From NCBI GenBank assembly GCA_018402565.1, contig JAGYIQ010000002.1:124001-188000 (forward strand): 64,000 bases of DNA. Reading direction: 5' to 3'. The position numbers and the translations under genes are program-made. Below the pieces are notes generated by a model. It saw only the letters and a program-made list of their open reading frames with translations. It ran no database searches and was not told where the DNA came from. Source of the DNA: Pirellulaceae bacterium. Lineage in GTDB: Bacteria > Planctomycetota > Planctomycetia > Pirellulales > Pirellulaceae. This document shows, in pieces, positions 48,665 through 57,807 of this stretch. Each line of letters opens with the position of its first letter. The first letter of the stretch is position 1.

Positions 48665-48699
48665 AAGCCCTTGACGCGTTCCGCTACGGAAAAATCAAC
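48665..48699 (-). repeat. extra 35-bp end unit of family 1
   Basis: A single further copy of the element end (CTTGACGCGTTCCGCTACGG, then GAAAAATCAAC) directly follows the full copy, the same kind of end duplication seen at 27.8 kb. Confidence 0.75.
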
Positions 48700-48820
48700 A
48701 ACCCCCTCTCCCCGGGGCGTCGGTAGACTAGCAGAATACCAAGCTTTTGCAAGTAATCTTTGCCTGGACGCTCCCGCCCGCTCACACACGGCCCGGCGAC
48801 TTGGGTTAGACTGACAACTG

Positions 48821-49057
48821 GCTCGTTCAGGCCTTGGCACCACGGACGGCCGCGTGTACTCGGGCTTGATCGGAGAACGAATGGACGCTCACAGCTTTTG
48901 GCTGCAACTGGACGCCGATCGCAAAATTCTCCTCCGTGACGACGAAATCGAGCGGCAGGAGCCAGGGACCGTCTCCCTCATGCCCTCCGGCATTGGTAAA
49001 ATTTTGTCCGTGCAAGAATTGGCGGATCTCTTGGAGATTCTTGGAGCCGCTCGGTAG
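48821..49057 (+). pseudogene. C-terminal remnant of a PVC-type heme-binding protein
   Basis: About 78 codons are open after a stop at 48812. DGRVYSGLI, ILLRDDEIERQEPGTVSLMP and LSVQELADLLEIL are the standard end of planctomycete membrane-bound dehydrogenase/cytochrome c proteins of the PVC heme-binding type. The long N-terminal propeller and CxxCH heme site are missing. A GTG at 48854 could start a 67-residue peptide, but there is no ribosome binding site. Family 1 MITEs lie on both sides, so repeat-mediated deletion is a likely cause. Confidence 0.65.
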
Positions 49058-49072
49058 AATCCCGAGTACGCA

Positions 49073-49191
49073 GGTTGATTTTTCCGTAGCGGAATGCGTC
49101 AAGCATTTCGATTGACTCGGAAACGCCCTGTTATTGCACGATTCTCTTGAATCGGACGGCAGGCTCGCGAGTATGTCAGGAAAAATCAACC
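49073..49191 (+). repeat. MITE-like family 1, reference copy A
   Basis: 119 bp with perfect 13-bp terminal inverted repeats GGTTGATTTTTCC/GGAAAAATCAACC. Internal order: GTAGCGGAATGCGTCAAGC, ATTTCGATTGAC, CGGAAACGCCCTGTTATTG, then CTCTTGAATCGGACGGCAGG. Confidence 0.88.
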
Positions 49192-49205
49192 AGCCTCCAA
49201 GGTCA

Positions 49206-49325
49206 GGTTGATTTTTCCGTAGCGGAACGCGTCAAGCGTTTTGATTGACGGGAAAACGCCCTGTTATTGAACGGTTCTCTTGAATCGGACGGCAGGCTCG
49301 CGAGGAAGTCTGGGAAAAATCAACC
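49206..49325 (+). repeat. MITE-like family 1, reference copy B
   Basis: 120 bp, about 90% identical to copy A, 14 bp further on in direct orientation and with the same perfect 13-bp ends. It ends about 110 bp before the start of the FG-GAP gene, so it lies in or beside that promoter region. Confidence 0.88.
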
Positions 49326-49435
49326 CGCCCGCGTATAACGTTGGGCGACCGGAGATTTTTACAGGGCTCCGGTCGCAGCAACCCAACTTTGGTGTACCTG
49401 TCTTTTCACAACTCATTGCACAAGGAGAATGTCTC

Positions 49436-50779
49436 TTGAAACTTCATTGGAAACCATGGACTCGCCGCGGGCTGGCCCCCGTATGGCTGGTCGCCATGGC
49501 CGCCAGCTCATCGTCGCCCCTGCTGGCGGACGATGGCTCGGCCACTCAGAAGCTCGAGTTCGCAGGGCCGCAATTGGTCAAGGCCGCTGGCCAACCGATC
49601 TCGGTCGAAGCCCCCGGCTACGCTTGCCCCACGGTCGTCGACCTGGACGGCGACGGACGCTTGGACTTGGTCGTCGGCCAATTCAACGGTGGCATGATGC
49701 AATACTTTCGCAACGAGGCCGAAGCCGGCACCCCGCCGAACTTCGCTGCCGCCCAGTGGTTGATGAGCGAAGGATCCCGGGCCACCGTGCCTGGGGTTTG
49801 GTGATGCACCTCCTCGACTCCACAGTTTGTGGACTGGGACAATGACGGTCGCCTGGACATCCTCTCCGGGTGCTACTGGACCGAGGGCGCTCCTGCTGCC
49901 CATATTCAAATCCTGACTGGGAAAGGTGGCTTGGAATTCTCCGCCGCACAAGCCCTGCTCAACGCCGATGGCAAGCCGCTGGAGAACAGCCACCTGCCCG
50001 ACGGCAACGATGACGCCAACATCACCAACAATATCTGCACCCAACAACACGCGGTCGACTACGACGGCGACGGCTCGTTGGACTTGGTCGTGGGTAGCTT
50101 CGGACCGCACTTCTACCTGTACAAAAATGCAGGTGATGCCGCCAAGCCGCTGCTCAGCAGCCAACCCGTGCAATTGCCCATCAAGTCGCCCGACTACCAC
50201 GCGGCTCCCCACCTCGTGGACATCAACGGCGACGGCAAACTGGAGTTCATCACCGGCAGCTCCAACGGCAAGGTCTACATTAGCTACAACCGTGGCACAC
50301 GAGCCGAACCGCAATGGTCCGACTTCCAAGTGCTGTTGGATATCGCCGCCGAATCAGAAGTTTTCACATTGGAGGAAAACTTCGAGCCGAAACCGGGTAG
50401 CTCCACGCGTGTCTGGGCCACCGATTGGAACGGCGATGGGCTCATGGATCTGGTGGTCGGCGACTCCATTACCGTTTCCTCCCCCGCACCTGGCTTGACC
50501 GAAGAACAGTTCAAAGCCAAACGCACCGAGTGGGAAGCGGCCATGGCGGAAGCCAGTTCCTCGGCCAACGAAGGCAACCTGTTCCAACGCTACTACGAAG
50601 CCATGGAAAAGGGCGAAGAAGTAGACAAGGAACTGGAGGAAGCCTACTCCAAGGCCACCGAAAAAATGATGGAACTCTACCAATCCCGCGCGGAGTGGAT
50701 CTCCGAACGTCGCACAGGACACGTTTGGGTGTACCTGCAAAAGGCGACTCCGGTAACCACACCCCAGGACGGCCAATAG
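49436..50779 (+). CDS. secreted FG-GAP/VCBS propeller protein with in-frame TGA (candidate selenoprotein)
   Basis: 447 codons from a TTG start at 49436 (AAGGAGA ribosome binding site 7 bases upstream), giving a signal peptide MKLHWKPW...PLLA. FG-GAP blades are visible: VVDLDGDGRLDLVVGQFNGG, VDWDNDGRLDILSG, VDYDGDGSLDLVVGSF, VDINGDGKLEFITG and TDWNGDGLMDLVVG, a calcium-binding beta propeller. A charged helical region follows (about residues 350-420). Codon 123 is TGA, between VPGVW and CTSSTPQFVDWD. The frame, codon use and blade pattern continue unbroken for 325 codons. Either the TGA is read as selenocysteine or the gene carries a single nonsense mutation. Confidence 0.75.
49819..49833 (+). 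promoter_or_regulatory. SECIS-like hairpin after the in-frame TGA
   Basis: TCCACA (49819-49824) pairs perfectly with TGTGGA (49828-49833) around the loop GTT. The loop begins 20 bases after the TGA and starts with G, which fits the published bacterial SECIS consensus: loop 16-37 bases from UGA, G among the first two loop bases, stem of at least 4 bp. Lower-stem pairing is imperfect. Confidence 0.4.
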
Positions 50780-50808
50780 TCGTCGACCTGAACCTGAAAA
50801 CTCCATCC

Positions 50809-50842
50809 ACGGAGCGTTCGCTGGCGAACGCTCCGTTTTTTT
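50809..50842 (+). terminator. Rho-independent terminator after the FG-GAP gene
   Basis: A perfect 12-bp stem (ACGGAGCGTTCG 50809-50820 with 50825-50836), a 4-base loop and a T-run of seven lie 30 bp after the FG-GAP stop. Confidence 0.93.
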
Positions 50843-51340
50843 GCCCCCCACGCGATCTGCCCCCTCACTCCTTCAGTCCCCTCACTCAATCTGCCCAACA
50901 CTCCATCTACCCAACACTCCATCTGGCGACCACATCCTCATCCCTCGCCCCTCATCCCTCATCCCTCACCCTTCACCCTTCACCCTTCACCCTTCACCCA
51001 CACTGCTAGCACTGACTCCGCTTTTTTGGCCAAAAATCTGCGACGCCGCACCGCCAAACCTGGATTCATGGCAAATCGGTGTTTTGCAATTTGGGATAAG
51101 TCTGCAAAATAGCGGGACGTCGGACTGTGTACAGGTCCGCCGCAGGCATGGATGCCGCCCTTTCGATCACTGCATCGCTCACCTGGCGGTTGACGTGCTC
51201 GAGTTTCGCGTGTACCTCCCGTCATGGGACGGACGGTCCACGTGTCGCTCGGTCCGTAGCTTCGCGCGATCGGCCCGCCACCTGACACTCAGTTAGGCCG
51301 CTGGCCGCTCGCTCGCACGAAATCGTTAGGTGGTGTTGTC
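50843..51340. other. gene-free region with simple repeats
   Basis: About 500 bp with no credible gene. CCCTCACTC and CCAACACTCCATCT units (50870-50925) and a CCTCATC/CCTTCAC heptamer array (about 50937-50998) are simple tandem repeats. The second half should hold the promoter of the DUF11 gene, but I cannot place it. Confidence 0.6.
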
Positions 51341-54334
51341 ATGGCCAGGTCTCGCCGAAGAATCATCAGTCGTCAAAGCAATTCCTCGTCGCGATTCTCT
51401 TATGCCGTCTGGGGCAAGTGGCTCTTAGTCGCCCTGGGCCTGGGCGGTGGTACCTTTGGGGTTCACCGGGTCGTAACCTCGCTCCCCACCGGTGCGGTAG
51501 CCGACAGCAGCGGCACCGAAGTCGGCCCCCACCTGGCCGAGGTCGCCTCCAGCCAGAAGCCGCCGCTGCCAGACGAACCCCAGTCCGGTGTGGCCGGCGT
51601 TTTCCCACCACCGAGCAACCGCTTGGCCCAAGCCAACGACTCGGCCGCGGACCTCCGCAGCCCGCCCAACCCGGCCGCCGCCCCCCCGAGCGGTTTGCCA
51701 GGCCAAATGCCCAACCCCAGTTTGAATCGTGAGGCAACCGGGACCGGCAACGCGGGACTGCCAGCGAGTTCCGGGCCCAGCAGCCTGGATCGCAGCCTCG
51801 CCAGTAGCCTGTCGTCGGCCGCCGCCAGTGGTGCCAACTCGGGGTCACCCCCTGCCCCCCGCCTGGCCCCTGCCGACTCAACCGCAGCCAACAGCACCGG
51901 CCTGCCTAGCCCACTGCCCAACCCGGCCGCCAACGGTCTGGCCGGCGCCAATCCCAGTTCCGGGCTGCCCACGACTCCCACCAGCCCCGCCGCCCCCATC
52001 GCATCGACCACGCCCACCGCTGCCGACGCGCCGTTGCGCTCTCCCGGCGGATTGCCCGGCGGATTGCCCGGAGCACTGCCCAGATCGCTGGCCGGCGGGT
52101 CGGGAATCGCCGCTGCCACGGGCCTGATCGAAACGGAGGATAACCCCGCTGCTCCGCCGCCGCGGCCCGCCGACCCCTCCGCCAGCCCACTCGCAGCAGA
52201 CACCATGCGAGGCAATCCACCCGGTACGCCCAACTTCCCACCGCCCACGCTCAATCCAGCCGGCAGCGGCTCGTCCCCGAGCGGTCCCAACACCGGCGGC
52301 TTGCCCCCCGGCGACTCGTTGGCCAACAACCCCAACGTGCCACGACTCAACGCGGCTCCCACCCCGTCGCCCGCCACCAACCCCAACGCCCGCAGCGCCA
52401 GCGATGCATTGGCAGGTGGCCCTACTGGCAATTCAATAACAGGCGGCTCGATGCCGGCACCCGGTCCACTGCCCACGGGTCCCCTGCCGACCGGTGGCCC
52501 ACTGCCCACGGGTCCCCTGCCGACCACTGGCCCACCGCCGACCGGTGGAGCGCTTGCCGGTCCGCTCCCTTCCGCCCCTCGCAATGACATGCCCAACCCG
52601 GCTGCCAGCCTGACGGCTGCCCCGACACCCAGCACCCTGCCACCCTCCAGTCCGACGATCGGTATCCCCTCAGAGAATCGCCTCGCCGCGCCCAATCCTT
52701 CGGCCACAGCACCCATGAACCCCGCGTCCAACCCGCTGCCGCGTAGCACCACCAGCGCCGGGCTGCCACAACCCGATCCACTGGCCAGCGACCCGCGGCG
52801 CACACCAGCCGCTCCGACCAGCTTTGATGCTAATTCAAACAATTTTAGCAATAGTCCCAACAACACGCCGCCGACCGCGGCCGCTGGTTTTAATCCCGGC
52901 GCGCGGCTGCCCGCGACCATGGTTAGCAACCGCCCCGGCGATCCCCAATGGGAAATCCAGCAACAAGCGGCCTTGGTCATCGAGAAGTTGGCCCCACCCG
53001 CCGTGCAAGTCAATGTGCCCGCCAAGTTTCTGATGGTCGTTCGCAACGTCGGCCGAGTCCCCGCGGGACAAGTTCTGATCCGCGACCGCATCCCGGAGAA
53101 AGCACGATTAATTCAAGCCACTCCCAAGCCGACTCGGCAAGACGGCGACCTGCTGGAGTGGGAACTGGCCGCCCTCCCGCCTGGCGAAGCTTACCAAATC
53201 CAACTCGAGCTGCTGCCCACCGAACCAGGCGAAATCGGCAGCGTGGCCCAGGTCATCTCCTCGGCCGTCGCTGCCACCCGCACCCGCAGCACTCGCCCAC
53301 AACTCAGTATCGAACACGCCGCCCCGCCCCAAGTCATGGTCGGCCAAACGGTCGTGATGAACATTGTGGTCCGCAACGAAGGTGACGGCGTCGCTGAAAA
53401 TGTGGTCATTCGCGAAATCGTTCCGCCCCAAATGATGCATCCCTCGGGCAACGAAATCGAAAACCCACTGGGCAACTTGGCGCCCGGACAAACCCGAACG
53501 TTACAGCTGCCTCTGGTCGCTCGCACCCCCGGCACCGCTCGCAATACGATTCGCGTCACCGGCGAGGGCAAGTTGTCGGCCGAACACTCGATCGATATCC
53601 AAATCGTCGCCCCACAGCTACAGGTCCTGGGCGATGGCCCCGAACGCCGCTTCCTCTCGCGGCCCGCCACCCACACGTTCCAAGTCAAGAACTTGGGCAG
53701 TGCCAACGCCACCAATGTGCAGATGATGGCTCGCCTCCCCCAGGGCCTCCGCTACGACAGCTCGTCGCCCGCCGGTCGCTACGACCCCAGTCGCCATGCC
53801 GTGTTCTGGGCCATGGCGAATCTCCCCAGCAACGCGGAGCAGTCGGTCACCCTGACCACCATGCCCATGGCACCCGGGGAACAGCCCATCGAGTTCCAGG
53901 CCCTGGCCGATCTGAACCAACCGCAGGTTACGACGCGAACGTTATTGGTCGAGCAACTTTCCGAGCTATTTTTCGATATCGACGATTTGCAGGATCCGAT
54001 CGAGGTCGGGACCAATACGATGTACGTGATTCGCGTCGAGAACCAAGGCTCGCAGGTCGCTAATAACGTGGCGATGGTGGTCGATTTCCCCGCCGGTGTC
54101 GAGCCGCTGAACGTGGAATCTCCGATCGAGTACCAACTGCAACGGGACGGCCAGGCCAGTCGCTTGGTGTTTGCCCCAGTGGCCAACATGAACCCACGCG
54201 CCCAGATGGTCATTCGCGTCGAAGCCCGCGGCAGCCGCGAAGGCGACCATCGCATCGAGGTCCGCATGACCAGTGCCCAAAGACCGACGCCCGTCGCGAA
54301 ACAAGAAAGCACCAAAGTTTACGCCGACCGCTAG
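51341..54334 (+). CDS. DUF11-repeat envelope protein with long disordered spacer
   Basis: 997 residues. One membrane segment (about residues 25-45) behind a basic N-terminus suggests an uncleaved anchor. Residues about 50-530 are Pro/Gly/Ala/Ser/Asn-rich low complexity with PLPTGP-type repeats (about 375-405). Four DUF11 (Ig-like) domains follow at about 545-645, 650-760, 760-865 and 870-985, each with a VRNxGxxxAxxVxxxxxxP core and a PGE/PGQ turn. DUF11 proteins are surface or cell-wall proteins. The disordered half probably acts as a spacer. The gene stands alone. Confidence 0.85.
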   Translation: MARSRRRIISRQSNSSSRFSYAVWGKWLLVALGLGGGTFGVHRVVTSLPTGAVADSSGTEVGPHLAEVASSQKPPLPDEPQSGVAGVFPPPSNRLAQANDSAADLRSPPNPAAAPPSGLPGQMPNPSLNREATGTGNAGLPASSGPSSLDRSLASSLSSAAASGANSGSPPAPRLAPADSTAANSTGLPSPLPNPAANGLAGANPSSGLPTTPTSPAAPIASTTPTAADAPLRSPGGLPGGLPGALPRSLAGGSGIAAATGLIETEDNPAAPPPRPADPSASPLAADTMRGNPPGTPNFPPPTLNPAGSGSSPSGPNTGGLPPGDSLANNPNVPRLNAAPTPSPATNPNARSASDALAGGPTGNSITGGSMPAPGPLPTGPLPTGGPLPTGPLPTTGPPPTGGALAGPLPSAPRNDMPNPAASLTAAPTPSTLPPSSPTIGIPSENRLAAPNPSATAPMNPASNPLPRSTTSAGLPQPDPLASDPRRTPAAPTSFDANSNNFSNSPNNTPPTAAAGFNPGARLPATMVSNRPGDPQWEIQQQAALVIEKLAPPAVQVNVPAKFLMVVRNVGRVPAGQVLIRDRIPEKARLIQATPKPTRQDGDLLEWELAALPPGEAYQIQLELLPTEPGEIGSVAQVISSAVAATRTRSTRPQLSIEHAAPPQVMVGQTVVMNIVVRNEGDGVAENVVIREIVPPQMMHPSGNEIENPLGNLAPGQTRTLQLPLVARTPGTARNTIRVTGEGKLSAEHSIDIQIVAPQLQVLGDGPERRFLSRPATHTFQVKNLGSANATNVQMMARLPQGLRYDSSSPAGRYDPSRHAVFWAMANLPSNAEQSVTLTTMPMAPGEQPIEFQALADLNQPQVTTRTLLVEQLSELFFDIDDLQDPIEVGTNTMYVIRVENQGSQVANNVAMVVDFPAGVEPLNVESPIEYQLQRDGQASRLVFAPVANMNPRAQMVIRVEARGSREGDHRIEVRMTSAQRPTPVAKQESTKVYADR

Positions 54335-54460
54335 ATTCGCGACCCCAAAATCACCCAACCGTCGCCCTTGTTTGCCTTCGGTCGCTCCAAAGATTAGACT
54401 GGCCCCACCGCCCGAAAATAAGCGGCGGTGATTGGCTCTGTCTTGTCTTTGGAGTTGGTC

Positions 54461-56743
54461 ATGCTTGTCCCATCCGCCTCTCTGCCCCGTGCTCGCGTGC
54501 TCCCCAGCCTCGGAGCCTGGCTCCGATTGGCCGGCGTGCTGGTCATTACGCAGGTTATTGCCCCAGTCATTGCCCCAGTCATTGCGCCAGTCATTGCCCC
54601 AGCCCTCCAATTGGACAACGCGCGGGCGCAATCCTACCCAGATTCGATAACGGCTGAACTAAATTCGACAGCGGCCAAGCGTAGTTCGACAGCGGATTGG
54701 GTCCAGCACGTTGCGCCCGGAGTGCGTTTGGTCGGCCGCCCCAACTTGGGAGCCGAACACTTCAATCCGCACGGTTACGCGTTTTCGCCCGACGGTCGCT
54801 ACGTGGTCGGGTGCCGAGGACGACGCATGGTCGAAATCGACTGGGACACCCAACAAGTCGTGCGGCAGATGGATCTGCCGACCAGAGCCGGCAACAGCGG
54901 TGTCTACCGCTTCTTTTATACCGCCGATCGACGGCACTTAGTGGTACCAATCACTTGGTCGGGTCGACCTTACGCCGCCGACGATGGCACAGATCTAGAT
55001 GACGATAATTTCACGCAATTTTTTCAAGAGTACCCGCCCCACAAGTTCCGCGGCACTCGATTGTTGATTTTTGATCAACAGTGGGCCCTGCAACATGATC
55101 TGGAGTTAGTCACACAGGTAGACGAAAATCACATGCAGATCATGGGCCAAGGATCGCCCAACTCGTTCGATTCCTTCACATTATTGCCTGACCAACGCAC
55201 CGTGCTGGCCTTTAGCGGATCGATGGTTAAGGTCATTGATCTGGAGCAGGGCCAAGTCGTGGCCCAGCAAACCAAAGTCTCGGATGGCCACTTGGTCTCG
55301 CCCCACGAATACGCGTTCGGTTATCCGCTAAAAATCTGGGATATTCAACAGAACGTAATCCGTTCCGCCGAATCCCTGCAGCTGCCGGAAAAGTCTAGCC
55401 TTCGCGCAGTCGCCTCCAATTTCCGCAGTTTGGTGTACTTCGATCCGGCCACCCGCGAAACGATTTGGCGCGACCAATCAACTGGGCGGAAGCGTGTCCT
55501 GACAGAGGAACCCCCGACCGGCGACGGGCAGTTTTCTACGGACGGTCGATTGTACCTGTTTGGAAAATGGGTCCCCGAGAAACGGCAACTGGGGCACATG
55601 GTCATCCAGGTCTACGACACGGAAGCGGATGAGATACGCCTGGCCGTGACCAGCGAAACGGCTCTCCGCTTGGCATTTCGGCCGGGGCGTGAGACGGTGT
55701 TGGCCCACAGTCGCTACGATGGGGCATTGACGGAAGTGTCGCTAGATCAAGACTTTTTGCCATCCGCCGTGCAAGCCACACTGCGTTTGCCCAATACAGG
55801 AGGTTTGACTTATTTTGACCAGGACCGTCAGTTGTTTCTCACGGAAGGGCATTGCCACTTGTCGACCGATGCCGCCGCCACACTCCAGGCAGGTGTTTCC
55901 AATCGAGGAAGTTTTTCGCCCAGAAAGTCCCTGCAATTGACGTTCCCGTACGATCGCGAGAAATACGAAGTGGGGCTGGACAGTCCCCAGGGCGATAACC
56001 CGCGCAAATTGTATGAGATCGCTCCGTTGCAAATGCTCCAGACGCTGCGGGCGGCGATCGGAGTTCCCAACCAGCGGCAAGTCCCGCTCCAGTCCGTTGT
56101 CTTGGAATTTGACCCGAGTGGCGAAATCGTGCGTGACTTGTACGTGGAGAACGAAGATATCGTGCGTTTGCGACTGACCCAAGTCGGAACCGGACGGCGG
56201 ATCTCGGAGACGCGACTCCTCAGTGGGCTCTCGCCCTTGAGCCGACTCGGCGGTGCGATTTCACCCGACGGTCGCCGCGCCGCCTTGGCTCTGAAACAGC
56301 AACTGGAAGTCGTGGACGCCAGGACAGGCAAATCGCTGCAGACGATGGAATTGCCGCAAAACATTCGCCGCATCAAATTCGATCGGCGCGGCGAGTTCGT
56401 GGCGGTCGCCTTGGGACATTATTTTTGGAACGCCAAGATCCAACAACTGCGAGTCTTCCGCGTCAGCGATGGCCAAGAGGTCTGGGCCCAGCAAGAAAGT
56501 GGGATCGTCGAATTCGGCTTCCAACCCGGCACGGATCGCTTGTATGTGTTGACCAGCGGCCAGGAAAACACATTGCGATTTTTCGACCGAGACACCTGGC
56601 AAGAGACTTGGCGACATGCCACGTCCCACGGGCTATCCTACGGCATGGCCATCTCCAGCAGCGGTCACGAAGTTGCCCTCGGCCTGCGCGATTCACGAGT
56701 CGAGTTCTGGCGGCTGAGTGAGTTACAGGGTCCTGCGCCGTAA
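54461..56743 (+). CDS. secreted WD40/YVTN-like beta-propeller protein
   Basis: 760 residues. The ATG at 54461 has GGAG 6 bases upstream. The signal peptide's hydrophobic core is made of four VIAP units encoded by a 12-bp DNA repeat. The mature protein has propeller blades such as GYAFSPDGRYVVGC, GAISPDGRRAALALKQQLEVVDARTG, IKFDRRGEFVAVALG and LRVFRVSDGQEVW, in the WD40/YVTN style. Such proteins serve as periplasmic binding scaffolds; no catalytic residues are evident. It is the last host gene before the tRNA-inserted element. Confidence 0.82.
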   Translation: MLVPSASLPRARVLPSLGAWLRLAGVLVITQVIAPVIAPVIAPVIAPALQLDNARAQSYPDSITAELNSTAAKRSSTADWVQHVAPGVRLVGRPNLGAEHFNPHGYAFSPDGRYVVGCRGRRMVEIDWDTQQVVRQMDLPTRAGNSGVYRFFYTADRRHLVVPITWSGRPYAADDGTDLDDDNFTQFFQEYPPHKFRGTRLLIFDQQWALQHDLELVTQVDENHMQIMGQGSPNSFDSFTLLPDQRTVLAFSGSMVKVIDLEQGQVVAQQTKVSDGHLVSPHEYAFGYPLKIWDIQQNVIRSAESLQLPEKSSLRAVASNFRSLVYFDPATRETIWRDQSTGRKRVLTEEPPTGDGQFSTDGRLYLFGKWVPEKRQLGHMVIQVYDTEADEIRLAVTSETALRLAFRPGRETVLAHSRYDGALTEVSLDQDFLPSAVQATLRLPNTGGLTYFDQDRQLFLTEGHCHLSTDAAATLQAGVSNRGSFSPRKSLQLTFPYDREKYEVGLDSPQGDNPRKLYEIAPLQMLQTLRAAIGVPNQRQVPLQSVVLEFDPSGEIVRDLYVENEDIVRLRLTQVGTGRRISETRLLSGLSPLSRLGGAISPDGRRAALALKQQLEVVDARTGKSLQTMELPQNIRRIKFDRRGEFVAVALGHYFWNAKIQQLRVFRVSDGQEVWAQQESGIVEFGFQPGTDRLYVLTSGQENTLRFFDRDTWQETWRHATSHGLSYGMAISSSGHEVALGLRDSRVEFWRLSELQGPAP

Positions 56744-56912
56744 CACACCGTTTGCCCCTCCGGACGCGGGCCTGCTCCCCACCGCCCCCGCAGCATCCCA
56801 CCTCGCCCGCCTCACAAACCATACAAACCGCCGCATCCGAACCTCGCCGGTCCCCTGGTCGTCTAACCTACGAGTGTCTACACTTTTACGGAGAGTATTG
56901 CCAACTTTACCC

Positions 56913-56952
56913 GCCCCGGTAGCTCAGCTGGATAGAGCAACTGACTTCTAAT
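56913..56952 (+). tRNA. truncated tRNA-Arg(UCU), 5' half; element attachment site
   Basis: GCCCCGG acceptor arm, TA, D arm (GCTC...GAGC with AGCTGGATA loop), anticodon 5' stem ACTGA and loop CTTCTAA with anticodon TCT are all standard. After T39 the sequence becomes TGAAAAAG instead of the expected CAGT 3' stem. No T arm (GGTTCGAATCC type) or acceptor 3' strand occurs nearby. The gene is therefore cut in its anticodon stem, a common crossover point for tyrosine recombinases. Confidence 0.8.
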
Positions 56953-57182
56953 TGAAAAAGTCAACTTTCTCAGAATCTCACAAAACAGCGTAAAACCCCG
57001 TGTTTTCTAGGGTAAAACGCCTCTCGGCAAGTGACTGCTAAAAGCTCGTTTCGGCTCTCGGAATGAATCTCGCAGGTGTGGGGCACACCTGGCAAAATTC
57101 AGTGCGCGAAAATCAGGATTTTTTTTCCGCTTCTCTCCCGCTCTCCGTCGCTTGACTCTGGCCACGGGTCCCAACCCCCAAC

Positions 57183-57212
57183 AAAAAAGGCCCCAGAGTC
57201 TCCCCTGGGGCC
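57183..57212 (-). terminator. terminator of the leftmost element transcript
   Basis: An 8-bp stem GGCCCCAG/CTGGGGCC (57189-57196 with 57205-57212) is followed on the minus strand by TTTTTT. It lies 28 bp after the stop of the M41-like gene and closes the element's minus-strand gene run. Confidence 0.85.
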
Positions 57213-57240
57213 TGTGTGGTTTCGGTTGCTGGTCGCCTGG

Positions 57241-57804
57241 TCAGCTCCCGGGGTGCGACTGTTCCCATTGCATTGTGATTGACTGAACTTCAGTAGCCGA
57301 CAAATAGCCGCAGACGGCCGCCTGTGCGATTCTTTCAATCAGTGAAAAATATGGGAGCAGGTATTCCGCAGTGGTTCCAACCCACTCAAGCAAAGCCTCG
57401 TCAACGGCCGCAACTCGCGGCTGTTGATCGCTGCCAACCACAACTCTCGTCGATGGGTCGCTTTCCAAGACTGAACGCACTCGAAGTAAGTCCTCGGAAC
57501 GGCAGATTTTCCAATTGAACGTCAAGCAAATCGCTGTTGCCATGTTTTCAACCGTCTCTCGATCCGCTGAAACCAAAACAATCTCCTCTTGCTCCGCCAG
57601 CAGTTTGGCTGCCTCAGCAATCGGGCCGCTCAAGCTGATTCGAGCTTGGGAGATATGATTAATCTCCACCCCAGCAGCCTCTACGAGTCCGTCGCCTTCC
57701 CCAACATGAACAGCCGTTGCCGGCAAACCTTCCAGCCATTTGGCGACCGCGTGTCCTGCTTCATGGTAGGCGGTCGCTATACGCTCGTCTGATACGGTAT
57801 TCAT
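57241..57804 (-). CDS. stand-alone FtsH-type (M41) peptidase-domain protein
   Basis: 187 residues with no AAA+ ATPase or membrane part. IATAYHEAGHAVAKWLEGLP (residues 9-28) carries the HEAGH zinc motif with the M41 spacing. SGPIAEAAKLLAEQEE corresponds to the GRAAEE helix of FtsH, and the Asp in VSADRETVENMA may be the third zinc ligand. Small M41-like proteins recur in phages and mobile elements, where they may clip host or element proteins. It starts 3 bp after the next gene's stop, so the two share a transcript. Confidence 0.7.
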   Translation of the reverse strand: MNTVSDERIATAYHEAGHAVAKWLEGLPATAVHVGEGDGLVEAAGVEINHISQARISLSGPIAEAAKLLAEQEEIVLVSADRETVENMATAICLTFNWKICRSEDLLRVRSVLESDPSTRVVVGSDQQPRVAAVDEALLEWVGTTAEYLLPYFSLIERIAQAAVCGYLSATEVQSITMQWEQSHPGS

Positions 57805-57807
57805 GAA

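Noticed and set aside
51463..53091. 542-codon open frame on the minus strand
   Set aside because: It mirrors the GC-rich low-complexity part of the DUF11 gene and has repetitive, non-protein-like composition.
56913..57100. Group I intron in tRNA-Arg
   Set aside because: The break lies at the anticodon stem as in intron-bearing tRNAs, but no 3' exon or conserved intron core is visible, and mobile-element genes follow.
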